A stretch of 64,000 nt of DNA from Hymenopellis radicata (lineage: Eukaryota; Basidiomycota; Agaricomycetes; Agaricales; Physalacriaceae), in contig JADNRX010000034.1 of NCBI GenBank assembly GCA_015501595.1, positions 124,001 through 188,000 of the forward strand, written 5' to 3'. A model generated the notes under the pieces. That model was not told the DNA's origin and did not search any database. It saw nothing but the letters and a program-made list of their open reading frames with translations. Positions 36,609 through 46,448 of this stretch are shown here, in pieces. The position numbers were made by a program, and so were the translations under genes. Every line of letters begins with the position of its first letter. Within the stretch, counting starts at the first letter, position 1.

Positions 36609-37196
36609 GTAAGTTCGGCTATATCGTCATAAGGCGCCATAGGACAATTCTCATATGTGATTTTGCAGGAAAGAAGCGACGACGCGTATGGCGAAGGCGT
36701 ACACGCCGAAGACCTAAACATGCCAGAAATCGACTCGGAGCAGCAGATGGTAGGACCGTCAGTTCAAGGCGCAGCCATCGAATCTGTCGTATTAGTAAGT
36801 TCAGCCATATCGTCGTAACATGCCTTAGGACAGTTCTCATGTGTGATTTTTCAGGAAGGAAGCGACGACACGTATGGCGAAGGCGCAACTGATGGCATCG
36901 AGCAGGCGCTACACGCCGAAGACCTTGACATTCCAGAAATCGACTCGGAGCAGCAGATGCCAGGACCGTCAGTTCAAGGCGCAGCCATCGAATCTGTCGT
37001 ATTAGTAAGTTCAGCCATATCGTCGTAACATGCCTTAGGACAGTTCTCATATGTGATTTTTCAGGAAAGAAGCGACGACACGTACAGTGAAGGCGCAGCT
37101 GATAGCATGGCACATGCGCTACACGTTGAAGACCTAGACATGCCAGAAATCGACTCGGAGCAGCAGATGTCAGGACCGTCAGTCCAAGCGCCATAA
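36609..37196 (+). repeat. Tandem triplication of the terminal intron-exon unit of DUF6535 copy 1
   Basis: Three consecutive units each begin with an intron opening GTAAGTTC (36609, 36795, 37005) and closing TTTTGCAG or TTTTTCAG. Exons of 126, 150 and 132 nt follow, encoding variants of (E)RSDDTYGEG...EDLDMPEIDSEQQ...GPSVQ. All exons are multiples of three, so the repeats stay in frame. The paralogue in arm 2 has a single unit (47501-47684). Confidence 0.88.
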
Positions 37197-37533
37197 TACC
37201 GTAGCACCCATCGAATCTGTCGTATTTGAAACTTCTGCCTCAACATCAGTATATTCACCTGACTTTGTAAGAGGAACTTCGGACCTACCACACGGAACGT
37301 CGCGAGCCATGACGACGAAGCACGCTTGGGCGATCAACAAGGGCGTGACGACGTGCACTCCATTTCCCATCTGAAGTTAGTCTCTCACTGATCTCGCAGC
37401 TCGGGAGACTAGGACGTGCCGGCGCCTTAACGAGATGAAGTTCACCGAGACCATCAATTGGTATTACAGAATTGAAGATGACATCGAGAATGAACAGCCT
37501 CTAGTTCGAAGCTTCACTCAGCAGTCCCTGTTA

Positions 37534-38243
37534 TCATGCTGGCACGATAGACGGCGACGAACGATACTTTACTGCATACTTCGTCCCCCAGACAAGATCA
37601 ACTATGAAATGGTAAGGAAAAGCACGACAATACTACAAAAGAGACTCACAATCGAGGGGCCATTCCGTTCGTTCACCACGTTGTGCTGAAGGACTGGCGG
37701 CCGCATCGAGATACCAAGCCATAGTCGGCTTGATGAAGTCCCATAGCTTGAGCAGACGATCTTCCATCTCCGCGAGCGTGTCTTCGGGCCACAGGTGGAA
37801 GGTGTAGTTGGAGCAAAGGGAGACACAGTAATGGGAGGTTTTGGTCTTGTCGTGCACAAACTCTATCTTGGTTTTGTATCTTGGTGTAAACTGGAACGTC
37901 TCTCCTAGATATTTTTCGACAATGTACTCGGCATGCAAGCTGTCTTTTTCGGATGGAGTGGTGCAGGGTGGAACAAGGTTGTGTATCTGACCAAAGTTCC
38001 AGATGTCGTCGAAGGTGACAAGAATGCCCAGGAACCATAGTGGCGGGAAATGATTGAGATCCGGGTCGGGGAAATAGCAGCGTGGGATAGCTTCGAGCGG
38101 AGAGGCAGCCTTCATTGCCTCATATGTCAACGTCTGTTTTGAGACGCGTCAATATGCAGGATGTTGTGGCGAGTGAAGAAAAGACAAACCTTGTTGGACT
38201 CTTTCACCTTTTGGCGCAAAATCTCGCGTTTTTTCCAATACAT
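37534..38243 (-). CDS. Family U copy 2 (subfamily B)
   Basis: Unrecognised protein of about 215 residues with three exons. Start MYWKKREILRQKVKESN (38243). Exon 2 carries LTYEAMKAASPLEAIPRCYF, PDPDLNHFPPLWFLGILVTF, FTPRYKTKIEFVHDKTKTSH and NYTFHLWPEDTLAEMEDRLL, ending at TEWPLD. The last short exon reads DLVWGTKYAVKYRSSPSIVP before TGA 37534-37536. No signal peptide, membrane segment or known motif is visible; it looks like a soluble alpha/beta protein. It lies tail-to-tail with DUF6535 copy 1. Frame is intact. Confidence 0.65.
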
Positions 38244-38321
38244 TGTCTCAACGCCGGGTGTGATAGACGAGAGGTCGCTTGCTGGCCCTACCGTGGTTAT
38301 TGTAGCACTTCGAAGTAGACT

Positions 38322-38338
38322 GTGACATCTGCTGTCAC
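38322..38338. promoter_or_regulatory. Inverted repeat GTGAC-N7-GTCAC upstream of U copy 2
   Basis: Same element as at the other copies, 79 bp before the start at 38243; arms are perfect. Confidence 0.6.
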
Positions 38339-38365
38339 GGCGGTCCAAATTTAAACCCTTAGGTT

Positions 38366-39598
38366 CGATCACTCTTTCTCTCATGACTTGAAATCGAAAC
38401 CTCTTAGGCGCCATGCTGGCTCTGGCGGCCACGCTAATCGCTGCTGCTAGACAAGGACTCATCCAAGAATCGACATCTCACATGCGTAATGACCGACCAA
38501 CTACGAGGACTATCTGGTCAGAAGGAACGCTGTTTGCCTTGCCGATTTGACTGCCCGCAGCGTAGCTGGGAGGACCCTCCAGATGCCAGCGATTGGAGCG
38601 TAAGTGCGTCTACGTCAAAGTCTGCTCTCTACATCTGATTTCGACTGCTGGTGCATGTATCAGCGAGCTCCTTTGTATGCGGCGTCTCAGGCTGGTTTAT
38701 GCAAATCCGGTTTACTCTCAGGTGTCGTTTGAATATTCTACAGTGTCTCAAGAGTCAAAGGGTTCAAGCAAATGTTGTCCAAAATTTCATGGCGGCTTTT
38801 TACCATCACGTCTCGCTCCAGTTGGCTAGAGCAGTGCCTGCCTTTGGCTCCATCTTGTCCTCTGCGCCAGACTTCCTGTGGGTACCAATTTCATTAGGAG
38901 TCTCGTCGTCGTGCCGTGACTTCATGGCAGCGATGGCATCTTACTTACCATTGGTACTCCGGAGTCCGGATGTATGAAGGAGCCTGCTCTGTTGTCTTAC
39001 TATCAGTCAGCACGTTGCCATCTTTGACTCCCTGTCTGTGGAGACTCGCCAGGCAGTCCTGAGTCAGTGAGTTTCGCTTTCACCGGGGCAAAGAGAAGCA
39101 GACGACTTGTAGCATCGATATAACTGTTGATGCAATTGACAGATGTTTTACCGAGTACGTGCATGTTTGAGAAGTCAAACAGAATGAGTCTTTGTTCGGT
39201 ACCCCTCAAAACCCGTAGATTATGATATGAACAGCGTTTCGTAGAGTATTTGTTGAGCCGGCTGCTCGATTCACCGCGCTCAGCTTAGCTGGCACCGTTT
39301 GTAAACTCAAAATTGATTTATACCGACCTCGTCACTTGTACTTCGCCGTAACCGCTGTGTGAGCTGCTGTAAGCTGCTGTAACCACGGTGCAGGTAGCTC
39401 GAGAAATTCTCGGAGTCAGTGCCGGTGATGAATTGATGTGATCGAAATCTGAGTTCAAAAATGCAGCAACGCCGCCACATTGTGGTGTTGACCACATGCA
39501 CTGACCATTGCCAGTGACCGCCAACTCTTTGTTCATCGTTCTCACTCATTCACTGACCACCATCACCGCCGTCTGTCTCTTTTATTCGCTCTCTCACC
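38366..39598. other. Intergenic region, no gene recognised
   Basis: About 1.2 kb with short unrelated frames only. A CT-rich promoter-like segment precedes the Ser-rich gene (39520-39598). Nothing else is supported. Confidence 0.4.
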
Positions 39599-41044
39599 AT
39601 GTCACCGGCCGCCCACGCCGCCACCATGAATTCCAAAGTAGAGACGGCTGCGCCGAACGGACCCGCCAGCAAAAAGCTGTCGCAAATCCCCCTTACAAAC
39701 TCGACGACGTCCCCAAAGAAAGTGAATAGCCATCGATCCAGCAAGCCGCTGCTGCACTGGTTCCAGCGCAAGCTCGCCGGCACCGTAAGGTCAAAGCGAG
39801 AACATCCCACCAAAGGCAGGAACAGCTCCCCCATCCCCCTCAGACCCACCAACCGCATCGTATCCACAGCACTTACCGCGTCCGGTGTAAACGGCGGCCT
39901 TCAGAACCGACAAACCATTTCTTTAAACGGCGACTCAATCGACCATTCATCTATCCATTCGACCGATGATCTTGGCTCGACGAGCGACCGCTCGTCTGTG
40001 GCGCGTGATTCCATGTGGTCGCCGGCGAGCGCAGTAGAGGCGGACGAGGATGCGTCGGTGCGGCCACTCCCACCCAGTTCGCCCCCGTCGCCATCCCCAT
40101 CACGCTCGTCGTCATCCTACCTGTCCAATCCGCGCACCTTCCGGAGCATCGCCGCGAGCACCAAGCCCACCACGCTGCTCAGCATCGACCTCCACGGCAA
40201 CGGCATGGCACACATTGCCCAAGCCCCTATCACACCGACTGGACACAGATTCAACCATGCGCGTAATTCCTCCACCAACTCTACAAATGCCTTGTCTACT
40301 GGCCCGGCATCTGTGACATTCTCGGCCCTTCCGTCTCCTCCACAGGATCATCTGCAGTCGAGCACGGTGCAGGCTCCGTTACATACCCAGCATCATCCCC
40401 GGAACAATCCCCGTCCATCATCGCCTCCTCTTGACAATGCATCGGTGCTCACGCTCGCTTCTTCTGCTTATGCACACCCAGGCTTGCGCCCTGGTGCAAT
40501 AACACCCGGATGGGGCTCCTCTCCGCCGTCTGCAGTTGGTGGCGGTGGCGCGGACTCCTTCTCGCAGTATGGCGGTAGCACGTACGAGGAGAGCACTAGT
40601 CAGTTCCCGCTTGGAGATGAAGACCGGGACGTGGACGCGAGCGTACGAGCTCTGAGACCGCGTAGCTCGAGACGCGGGAGCTGGGAAAGCGAGGTTAGTC
40701 GATGGAGCGCGCGTATCCAGGTGGGTACGCCGTCGTTGGCTCGGGAACGCAGCTTGTGGACGACGAATAGCGTTAGGACTGGCGGGTTCAGTTCGGAGAA
40801 TATGGAGGTGTTCGATAACGACAAATCTGATGAAGCTATGGATACGGAGGTGGAAGGTGGGGCCCTCGACGATAAAGTTACACCGACGACGGCGCCTCCG
40901 CATTCGCCATCGGCCGATACTGTGGGCGACAAGGCTGTCGTGAAGCCCGAAGATGTTCCTCTTCCGCCAGACTCTGAAGTCGACGATAGGCGCAAGTCTG
41001 ATGCGTTGCAAGCACCGCTGGTGGTAGTGGAAGACGCTAACTAG
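39599..41044 (+). CDS. Ser/Pro-rich disordered protein, unrecognised
   Basis: Intact 481-codon single-exon frame from ATG 39599 (MSPAAHAATMNSKVETAAPN) to TAG 41042-41044. Strong Ser/Thr/Pro bias with poly-Ser (SPSPSRSSSSYLSNP) suggests an intrinsically disordered, probably phosphorylated protein. The only conserved-looking block is near the N-terminus: SSKPLLHWFQRKLAGTVRSK (about residues 45-65), likely a short amphipathic helix. The C-terminal third has acidic runs and RPRSSRRGSWESEVSRWSAR. No signal peptide or membrane segment. The length, open frame and codon bias support a real gene; function cannot be inferred. Confidence 0.7.
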   Translation: MSPAAHAATMNSKVETAAPNGPASKKLSQIPLTNSTTSPKKVNSHRSSKPLLHWFQRKLAGTVRSKREHPTKGRNSSPIPLRPTNRIVSTALTASGVNGGLQNRQTISLNGDSIDHSSIHSTDDLGSTSDRSSVARDSMWSPASAVEADEDASVRPLPPSSPPSPSPSRSSSSYLSNPRTFRSIAASTKPTTLLSIDLHGNGMAHIAQAPITPTGHRFNHARNSSTNSTNALSTGPASVTFSALPSPPQDHLQSSTVQAPLHTQHHPRNNPRPSSPPLDNASVLTLASSAYAHPGLRPGAITPGWGSSPPSAVGGGGADSFSQYGGSTYEESTSQFPLGDEDRDVDASVRALRPRSSRRGSWESEVSRWSARIQVGTPSLARERSLWTTNSVRTGGFSSENMEVFDNDKSDEAMDTEVEGGALDDKVTPTTAPPHSPSADTVGDKAVVKPEDVPLPPDSEVDDRRKSDALQAPLVVVEDAN

Positions 41045-42339
41045 TCCTTTCGATGCTCTTTTTATGTACGTTGTGCTTTCCACTCGACTATGTCTTTCGT
41101 GTTGATCATTCTAATAGCTATTGTATTTCTATGCCCTGCGGTTTTTGGTTCTGAGGTCTTTCTAGTAGTTTAGGTTCCCCTTATTGAAGTCTGTTCTACA
41201 AGAGTTGTTGAACGTCAGTACGAGAATTTTGACGCATCTATTATTAATGGGTGGTTACCGCGGAATCAAGTGAACTCGAACTGCTGGTTTTTTGAGGGGA
41301 TGAGGACACCGGCTGGCATCGAGTCTATCACGTTCGTCAAAGACAACGCGTTGTATGCGTTAAGCTTAAGGTCAGAGAAGGGAGGCGTAAGGAGGCTTTT
41401 TACTAACGGACAGATAAGAATGGTACATAGAAGCTGGCGGTCAATGAACGCTAGAGACGCCATGTATCCATGTGGAACAGTGGCGCAAACCCAGTTTCAT
41501 TGTTTCCATATGCTCTGAATTTGGCGATGTTTGGGCCAGTATGGCTATTCGTACTTACAGATGGAACTAGTGTTAGACGTGCTGCATTGAACTCACACTG
41601 TTAATCCATCCGTATTTCATGTCAAGGCCGCTTTCGAACGATTTTATGAGCTCCGGTGGTCATCATTCACTCCTTCGAGGAATGGTACGCGCTCACTATT
41701 GAGCATGGTTGGGAGGGCACATGAACCAGCCTCGCGATGGTCACTTTTCGCCCAGGCAACAAAGCTGATCAGCACTTTTGGCATTATGAACCGACCCGAA
41801 GGTCGTCGAAGGAGTATTGTGAATGAGAAACCATGATACTAGGGATGGAAATAGTAAGAAGTCCTAAGGGCGGCGGCCCAAATTTTGGAGTGTCTAACAC
41901 GACAATGAAAGGAGAGGAGAGTAAGGTAAATTGTAGCATACCTAACACAACAATGAGCAAATGTAGTAAGGACGACGAAAGTTTCCCGTGTGTGTAAGGC
42001 GTGAGAATTAATGTGTAACGAGGGAACGGAAGCAGATGCAAGGACGTATGTGGCGTAGTTACGCCAATATGTCCACGTCCCGCCTTCCAAACCAGTGAGC
42101 CGTTTCGGCCTGTGCAAGGAAAAAGGCTTACGACTCGTTGTATTCAAACCCGTAGCGTCTTCGAAGAAGGTTGACTTTCACAGTGAAAGTGACATCGCAT
42201 CCCATGCCGCAAACCCAGAAAGGAGCTACTAGGATAGGCAGTGGTGGTAGTCGAAGAGATTTCTGTATATAAATATCTTACTTGACCTCCAGCGGCGCAT
42301 CCTGTTGCCCGCCAATGATGATTGAAGTTGATCTTGATT
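41045..42339. other. Intergenic region, no gene recognised
   Basis: About 1.3 kb between the Ser-rich gene and the metallophosphoesterase gene, convergent. Only short frames without recognisable motifs. Confidence 0.4.
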
Positions 42340-43239
42340 TTAGGGAATCAGATCAATCACTGCAGCCTCCCTACGCTTCTCGTCCCTCAACCCTCCAACG
42401 GATGCGGCATTGACCAAAATGGTGCCCTCGCTTTCGATAAAGGCGGGCCTTCCACAGAAAAATGTTCGCACCGCTGCGAATGTGACGCAGAGTATGTCCG
42501 TCCACCCCCACTTCCCCGCAAACAGGCGCTCATACGCCATCTGTGCATCAGACCACCCCACGCACTCGACACCGCGTCCGACATGGATATGGCCGAAAAC
42601 GTGCAGTCGGGGCCGGATGCGCCACAGTGCCTGTAGCAACGCGGGGCATCCAGCGCCCCCAGAATCAAGGTGGTGGACGGGTGGGCCATGGGTGATGAGA
42701 ATGTCCGTGCGAGGTGGGATATGCGACCAGTTGGCTTTGCCCCGCGGGTACTGGAATACGCCAGAGCCGTGCCGTGGCGTACAGGGGCTCCCATACACAG
42801 TAATTTGGTGTTCGCGCACGTTCAACGTGACGAAAGAATTCTCCAAGTAAATCAGATTCGAGTAGCATGAGAGGACGGCATCGCGCTTGGTAGGCGTGGC
42901 AAGGATGGTGTCATGGTTTCCTGCGATAAAGACCTTTAGCGGATGAGGCTGAGCACTGAGCCAGCCAAGAACGGATCGGAGTTCGTGTTCTGTACCAGAA
43001 TTGGTGAGATCTCCGGCGTGAATGAGGATGTCTCCAGGAGGAAGGGTAGGAAGAGATTCATGAGTGTTGTGAGTGTCCGAAATGCACACGACACGTATCC
43101 TGCCAGGCGTGTCTTGTAGTTGTGAAAGATTTGTAGAACAAAATGAGTACGCCCGTCCCGTCACGAACAAGAAAGGGGAATCTGAAAACTGTTGCCACAA
43201 CGTAGGAGGGTTTCGGTCGAAGAGTGCGTCGAGCGACAT
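42340..43239 (-). CDS. Calcineurin-like metallophosphoesterase (MPPED/UPF0046 type)
   Basis: Single-exon 299-residue protein from ATG 43237-43239. The metal-binding motifs are all present and in order: ISDTHN (D-x-H), GDLTN (G-D), GNHD, THGPP and GHIHVG (G-H-x-H). This is a full dinuclear metal centre of the calcineurin-like fold. The compact form with RIRVVCISDTHNTHESLPTL near residue 50 is that of MPPED1/2 and UPF0046 proteins, probable phosphodiesterases. Its start lies 75 bp from the divergently transcribed U copy 3, so the inverted-repeat element at 43266-43282 sits in its promoter as well. It appears intact and single-copy here. Confidence 0.88.
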   Translation of the reverse strand: MSLDALFDRNPPTLWQQFSDSPFLFVTGRAYSFCSTNLSQLQDTPGRIRVVCISDTHNTHESLPTLPPGDILIHAGDLTNSGTEHELRSVLGWLSAQPHPLKVFIAGNHDTILATPTKRDAVLSCYSNLIYLENSFVTLNVREHQITVYGSPCTPRHGSGVFQYPRGKANWSHIPPRTDILITHGPPVHHLDSGGAGCPALLQALWRIRPRLHVFGHIHVGRGVECVGWSDAQMAYERLFAGKWGWTDILCVTFAAVRTFFCGRPAFIESEGTILVNAASVGGLRDEKRREAAVIDLIP

Positions 43240-43265
43240 TGTAGTCTGCGGCGTGATGGTTTGGC

Positions 43266-43282
43266 GTGACAGATAACGTCAC
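43266..43282. promoter_or_regulatory. Inverted repeat GTGAC-N7-GTCAC upstream of U copy 3
   Basis: GTGACAGATAACGTCAC, 33 bp before the copy 3 start. Followed by a pyrimidine run ending TTGTACAG, which could be a 3' splice site of a leader intron. Confidence 0.6.
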
Positions 43283-43314
43283 ATTTTCCTTTGTACAGTT
43301 ACGCTCATGAGCTT

Positions 43315-44074
43315 ATGTCGACAAGCAATGTTTCGTCTACCACGCAAGGTTTCGCGGCCATGTATGTGTATAAACGCGAGAAAATGCGCAGAAAGGTGAC
43401 GAAGATCAACAAGGTATGTGTTGTACTCATTCGCCCCGACGCGTTGCCTATTGACGCGTCTCAAAAGACACTGACATTCGAGAAAATGCGGGCTGCCTCC
43501 CCGCTTGACGATCTACCCTACTATTACTACCCCGACAAAGCCCTCAAACATTACCCGCCCAAATGGTACCTGGGCATCCTCGCCACCATCGACGACATCT
43601 GCAATTTCGCTCAGAAACACAACCTTGTTGCAACCTGCACTCATCCATCTGACAAAGACCGCCGGAACGCCGTGATAGCTGTGGAAAACCATCTTCACAA
43701 GACATGGCGGATTAATGCAACGTGTTCCGCCACCATAGAGTTCGTGTACGCCGACGCTTCCCCTACCCGTTTCACCTGCATCTCCCTTTGCTCCAACTAC
43801 AACGTCCACTTGTGTCCTGACGACGACACGCTTGATAAGATGGAATCCCGTCTGCTCGAGCTATGGGACTTCACGAAACCAAGTTTAGCTTGGTACCTCG
43901 ATGCACTCGGTGATACAGGGCCAGCTACGGCCGCACTTGATGAAGAAGAAAAGACGGAATGGCCCCTCGATTGTAAGTTTCCCGCATATACTATGTGCTC
44001 TCTCTTACAATACTACTGCAGTTTATCGTCTATGGGAGCAGGAATATGGGGAAAAGGAAATATCATCAGTTTAA
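43315..44074 (+). CDS. Family U copy 3 (subfamily A)
   Basis: Predicted exons 43315-43413, 43468-43972 and 44022-44074 give 218 residues. It begins MSTSNVSSTTQGFAAMYVYK. Core blocks are LTFEKMRAASPLDDLPYYYY, HYPPKWYLGILATIDDICNF, NLVATCTHPSDKDRRNAV, CISLCSNYNVHL, and LELWDFTKPSLAWYLDALGD, then TEWPLD. The last exon reads YRLWEQEYGEKEISSV. No known domain, signal peptide or transmembrane segment. The Cys, Trp and Tyr positions are conserved in all copies, which suggests a folded protein under constraint. The adjoining downstream sequence carries a reversed byr4 fragment. I do not know its function. Confidence 0.68.
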
Positions 44075-44169
44075 AGCTTTGTGAGCGTTGCATACGCCAA
44101 GCTGCACCCTCGAAGGATAACGACTGCCGCCACGTCGAACAAGCCAATCCACAAATTCAATGAAAGCCA

Positions 44170-44500
44170 GGAATGAAACCAGGTAGAATCAAACCCTTTG
44201 GGTCGCAGTCATGTCCTAGTTCTGAAAGAAATAAATCGTCTGGAATTCCTAAATCCTGCTTCGACAAACTGCTCTTCCAGCCCTTCATCTCATTCCGATG
44301 TCGCTCCTCCGCAAGTCGACATGGCTACAAAAACTCATCGGCATCAACGACGGCCGGGCCCCGCGGTCGCTGCACCCCCATGATTCGCTGGTATGACGGT
44401 TCCCGCTCTTTGCCTCCCAGACCTTCATGTCCTCCTCCTCGTCTCCAAGGTTCTCAAGCACATCATTGTCTGGTGGCAGCGTCGATAGACGTGCGGCCTC
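44170..44500 (-). pseudogene. byr4 C-terminal fragment 1
   Basis: On the minus strand this reads LPPDNDVLENLGDEEEDMKV (compare LPPDEDEPDVFANLADDEEDVEG in byr4). A region equivalent to byr4's RHRIEMKGWKSTLSKQD follows, with frameshifts and stops. Only the last part of the gene is present. It lies convergently after U copy 3, as byr4 itself lies convergently to U copy 1. Confidence 0.75.
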
Positions 44501-44529
44501 ATGTACTTGCACTTATTGGCGCGCGAGGC

Positions 44530-44549
44530 GTCACATCACTTGACGTGAC
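44530..44549. repeat. GTCACATCAC-TTGACGTGAC junction motif
   Basis: A 20-bp imperfect inverted repeat at the far side of the byr4 fragment. It occurs identically at 56366-56385 and, with one change, at 62479-62498. Confidence 0.5.
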
Positions 44550-44579
44550 TAGGATCGGGAGTATCTCGGATAGAATTTG

Positions 44580-45260
44580 AGAAGAAACCTCTGTCGCGTC
44601 AACGTCAACCACCGCCGCTACGATAGCTAGAGCGTGTATCTGAAATCAGGCGCGCGATCCCCCACCATCCGGAGTTCTTTCGTGGAATACTTCTTGTTGA
44701 TCCTTCGGCTTACAACACAAACACCACGGACATCACCTCTGCTGATTCAGAAAACATAGGTCCAATATAAACTGCCGACTCTCTAGCTCCTGTAGCAGCC
44801 TGGCCTCATCCTAGTACTTCATCATTGCATTTGTCAACGTTGAGAACAGCGGCTTCGAAACCTTAACTGTTATGATGGTCTGTGGGCCAAGCTTGAGGCA
44901 GCTTACTGGCAATTCAGGGAGGAGGATACTCCGTCCAAGAGGAGCAAGTGTATGGCAAGGGAACAGGTAGGACAGTTTCACTGAATGAAGGCTGCGTCGG
45001 CCCTCAGAGAGTCAAAAGTGTACTCAACGCGTAGGCAGCCTAAGACATAGAAGAGCAATTTGTGCCAACAAGGACGCCACGCGGCACGCCTGTTTCAATA
45101 GACGCAACTTAACTGTGGTAGGATAAGTCATGGTCAGAAGTGATATTCTTAGGGAATGTCAACAGACCTGAGCAAAACTCAAATCCCCGGCGGTCGTCGC
45201 GGGTAAGTACAATACAAGTACAGTAAAGTTTGAGTAAAGTGGCGACGTTTGCGGAGTGAC
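44580..45260. repeat. Segmental repeat C, copy 1
   Basis: Non-coding or decayed sequence shared with 56410-57220 and 62530-63280. Marks include GCTAGAGCGTGTATCTGAAAT, GGAGTTCTTTCGTGGAATAC, GCGGGCCAAGCTGGAGGTC-like sequence and GACAGTTTCACTGAA. Short frames (CGKRTGRTVSLNEA-like on the plus strand) suggest it derives from a former gene that I cannot identify. Confidence 0.6.
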
Positions 45261-45272
45261 GGCTGGTTTGGC

Positions 45273-45289
45273 GTGACAGATAACGTCAC
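45273..45289. promoter_or_regulatory. Inverted repeat GTGAC-N7-GTCAC upstream of U copy 4
   Basis: Same sequence as at copy 3, 32 bp before the start; the surrounding GGTTTGGCGTGACAGATAAC is nearly identical to copy 3, marking the duplication. Confidence 0.6.
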
Positions 45290-45320
45290 ATTTTCCTTTG
45301 AACAGTACGCTCATGAGCTC

Positions 45321-46065
45321 ATGTCGACAAGCGATGTTTCGTCTACCACGCAAGGTTTCGCGGCCATGTATGTGTATAAACGCGATAAAATGCGCGAAAA
45401 GTTGAAAAAGATCAACGAGGTCTGGATTGAACTCACTTGCCCCGACGCGTTGCCTATTGACGCACCTCAAAAGGCACTGACATTCGAGAAAATGCGGGCT
45501 GCCTCCCCGCTCGACGAACTCCCCTACTATTACTACCCCGACTACGCCCTCAACCATTATCCGCCCAAATGGTACCTGGGCATCGTCGTCACCATCGACG
45601 ACATCTGCAATTTCGCTCAGAAACACAACCTTGTTGCAACCTGCACTAATCCATCGGACAAAGACCGCGAGAACTCCGTGGGAGCTGTCCGCCGATATCT
45701 TTACAAGACGTGTCAGATTAATGCAGCGTGTGCTACCAACATACGGATTGTGTACGCCGACACCTCTACTAGCGATTTCATCTGCATTTCTATTTGCTCC
45801 AACTACACCGTCCACTTGTGGCCTGACGACGAACTCGATAAGATGGAAAGCCGTCTGCTCCAGCTATGGGACTTCATCGGACCAAGGATAGCTTGGTACC
45901 TCGATGCACTCGGTGATGCGGGTGAACTCAGTGATACGGAAAAGACGGAATGGCCCCTCGATTGTGAGTTTCTCGCATAGTCTATCTGCTTTCTCTGACA
46001 ATACCACGGCAGTTTATCGTCTATGGGAGCAGGAATATGGAGAAAAGGAAATGTCGTCAGTTTAA
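45321..46065 (+). CDS. Family U copy 4 (subfamily A)
   Basis: Tandem duplicate of copy 3 about 2.0 kb downstream. Starts MSTSDVSSTTQGFAAMYVYK. Intron 1 follows KKINE, exon 2 begins ALTFEKMRAASPLDELPYYY and ends TEKTEWPLD, and the last exon reads YRLWRKEYGEK-like to EMSSV with TAA 46063-46065. Compared with copy 3 it lacks one Asp in CPDDD and has changes around CATNIRIVYADTSTSDFICI. Frame is intact through the three predicted exons, so it should be expressible. No byr4 fragment follows it; instead about 280 bp of unassigned sequence leads to arm 2 of the inverted repeat. Confidence 0.66.
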
Positions 46066-46354
46066 AGTTTTGTCAGTGTCGCATAAGCCAAGCTGCACCC
46101 TCGAAGGTCCAAGGAGAAGTAGTCCTCGTTTGCGCTAAGTCGCCGACGAGCTGGTCGGCCATTATGCTAGATCATGATGTCAATTCTTGGATGAGTCTTT
46201 GTGATTAGCATGGCTGGCAGAGGCAGAAAATGGACCAGTACCCCAGCATGCCGCCTAAGACGTTTCGATTTACTGTAATTTACACTGTAAAGTCATGACC
46301 CTGACAGTCGAACCTAAGGCCTAAGGGTTTAAAATCGTTTAAATTTGGAGCGCC

Positions 46355-46370
46355 GTGACAGAGATGTCAC
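46355..46370. promoter_or_regulatory. Inverted repeat GTGAC-N6-GTCAC upstream of U copy 5
   Basis: GTGACAGAGATGTCAC, 79 bp before the copy 5 start; the spacer is one base shorter than in the other copies. Confidence 0.6.
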
Positions 46371-46448
46371 AGTCTACTTCGAAGTGCTACAATAACCACG
46401 GTAGGGCCAGCAAGCGACCTCTCGTCTATCACACGCGACGGTGAGACA

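Larger units (their letters stand above)
33459..37196 (+). pseudogene. DUF6535 membrane protein gene, copy 1, disrupted by a MITE
   Basis: ATG 33459 (MADPNPSGDAGATHDTRNAQ). The DUF6535 domain starts around RVWRAYVEEAATFDDMMIAE. An in-phase, stop-free 45-nt intron (33777-33821) splits LVF|AGLFSAVVTSFLVQ. Further membrane segments are GLWVTSLIASLIVALATVLV and GLLPITMHVSLTLFLSGLVL, with KQWLHHYV between, then LAWTIGVLTVIVCALYII. A long soluble C-terminal region follows. After ERMTPSQL the reading frame hits a TAG at 35595-35597 that belongs to an inserted MITE (35593-35835). Beyond it the original protein resumes (SNSSREQLLTAVIEVYYHYV). The 3' end has three tandem repeats of the last exon (36669-36794, 36855-37004, 37065-37196). 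Arm 2 holds the uninterrupted version. Function of DUF6535 proteins is unknown; they are abundant in Agaricomycetes. Confidence 0.82.
33366..38365 (+). repeat. Arm 1 of a large inverted repeat (DUF6535 + U module)
   Basis: Homologous, in reverse orientation, to 46310-50731. The left edge begins TTGACGTGTGCGCGTGTACG and arm 2 ends with the matching CGTACACGTCAA. The right edge reaches the AAATTTAAACCCTTAGG sequence shared by both arms. Arm 1 additionally contains a MITE and two extra exon repeats. The arms are separated by about 8 kb that includes other genes. Confidence 0.8.

Noticed and set aside
36609..37070. The ~190-bp repeats as a minisatellite
   Set aside because: Each unit carries functional-looking splice sites and an in-frame exon, so exon duplication explains them better.
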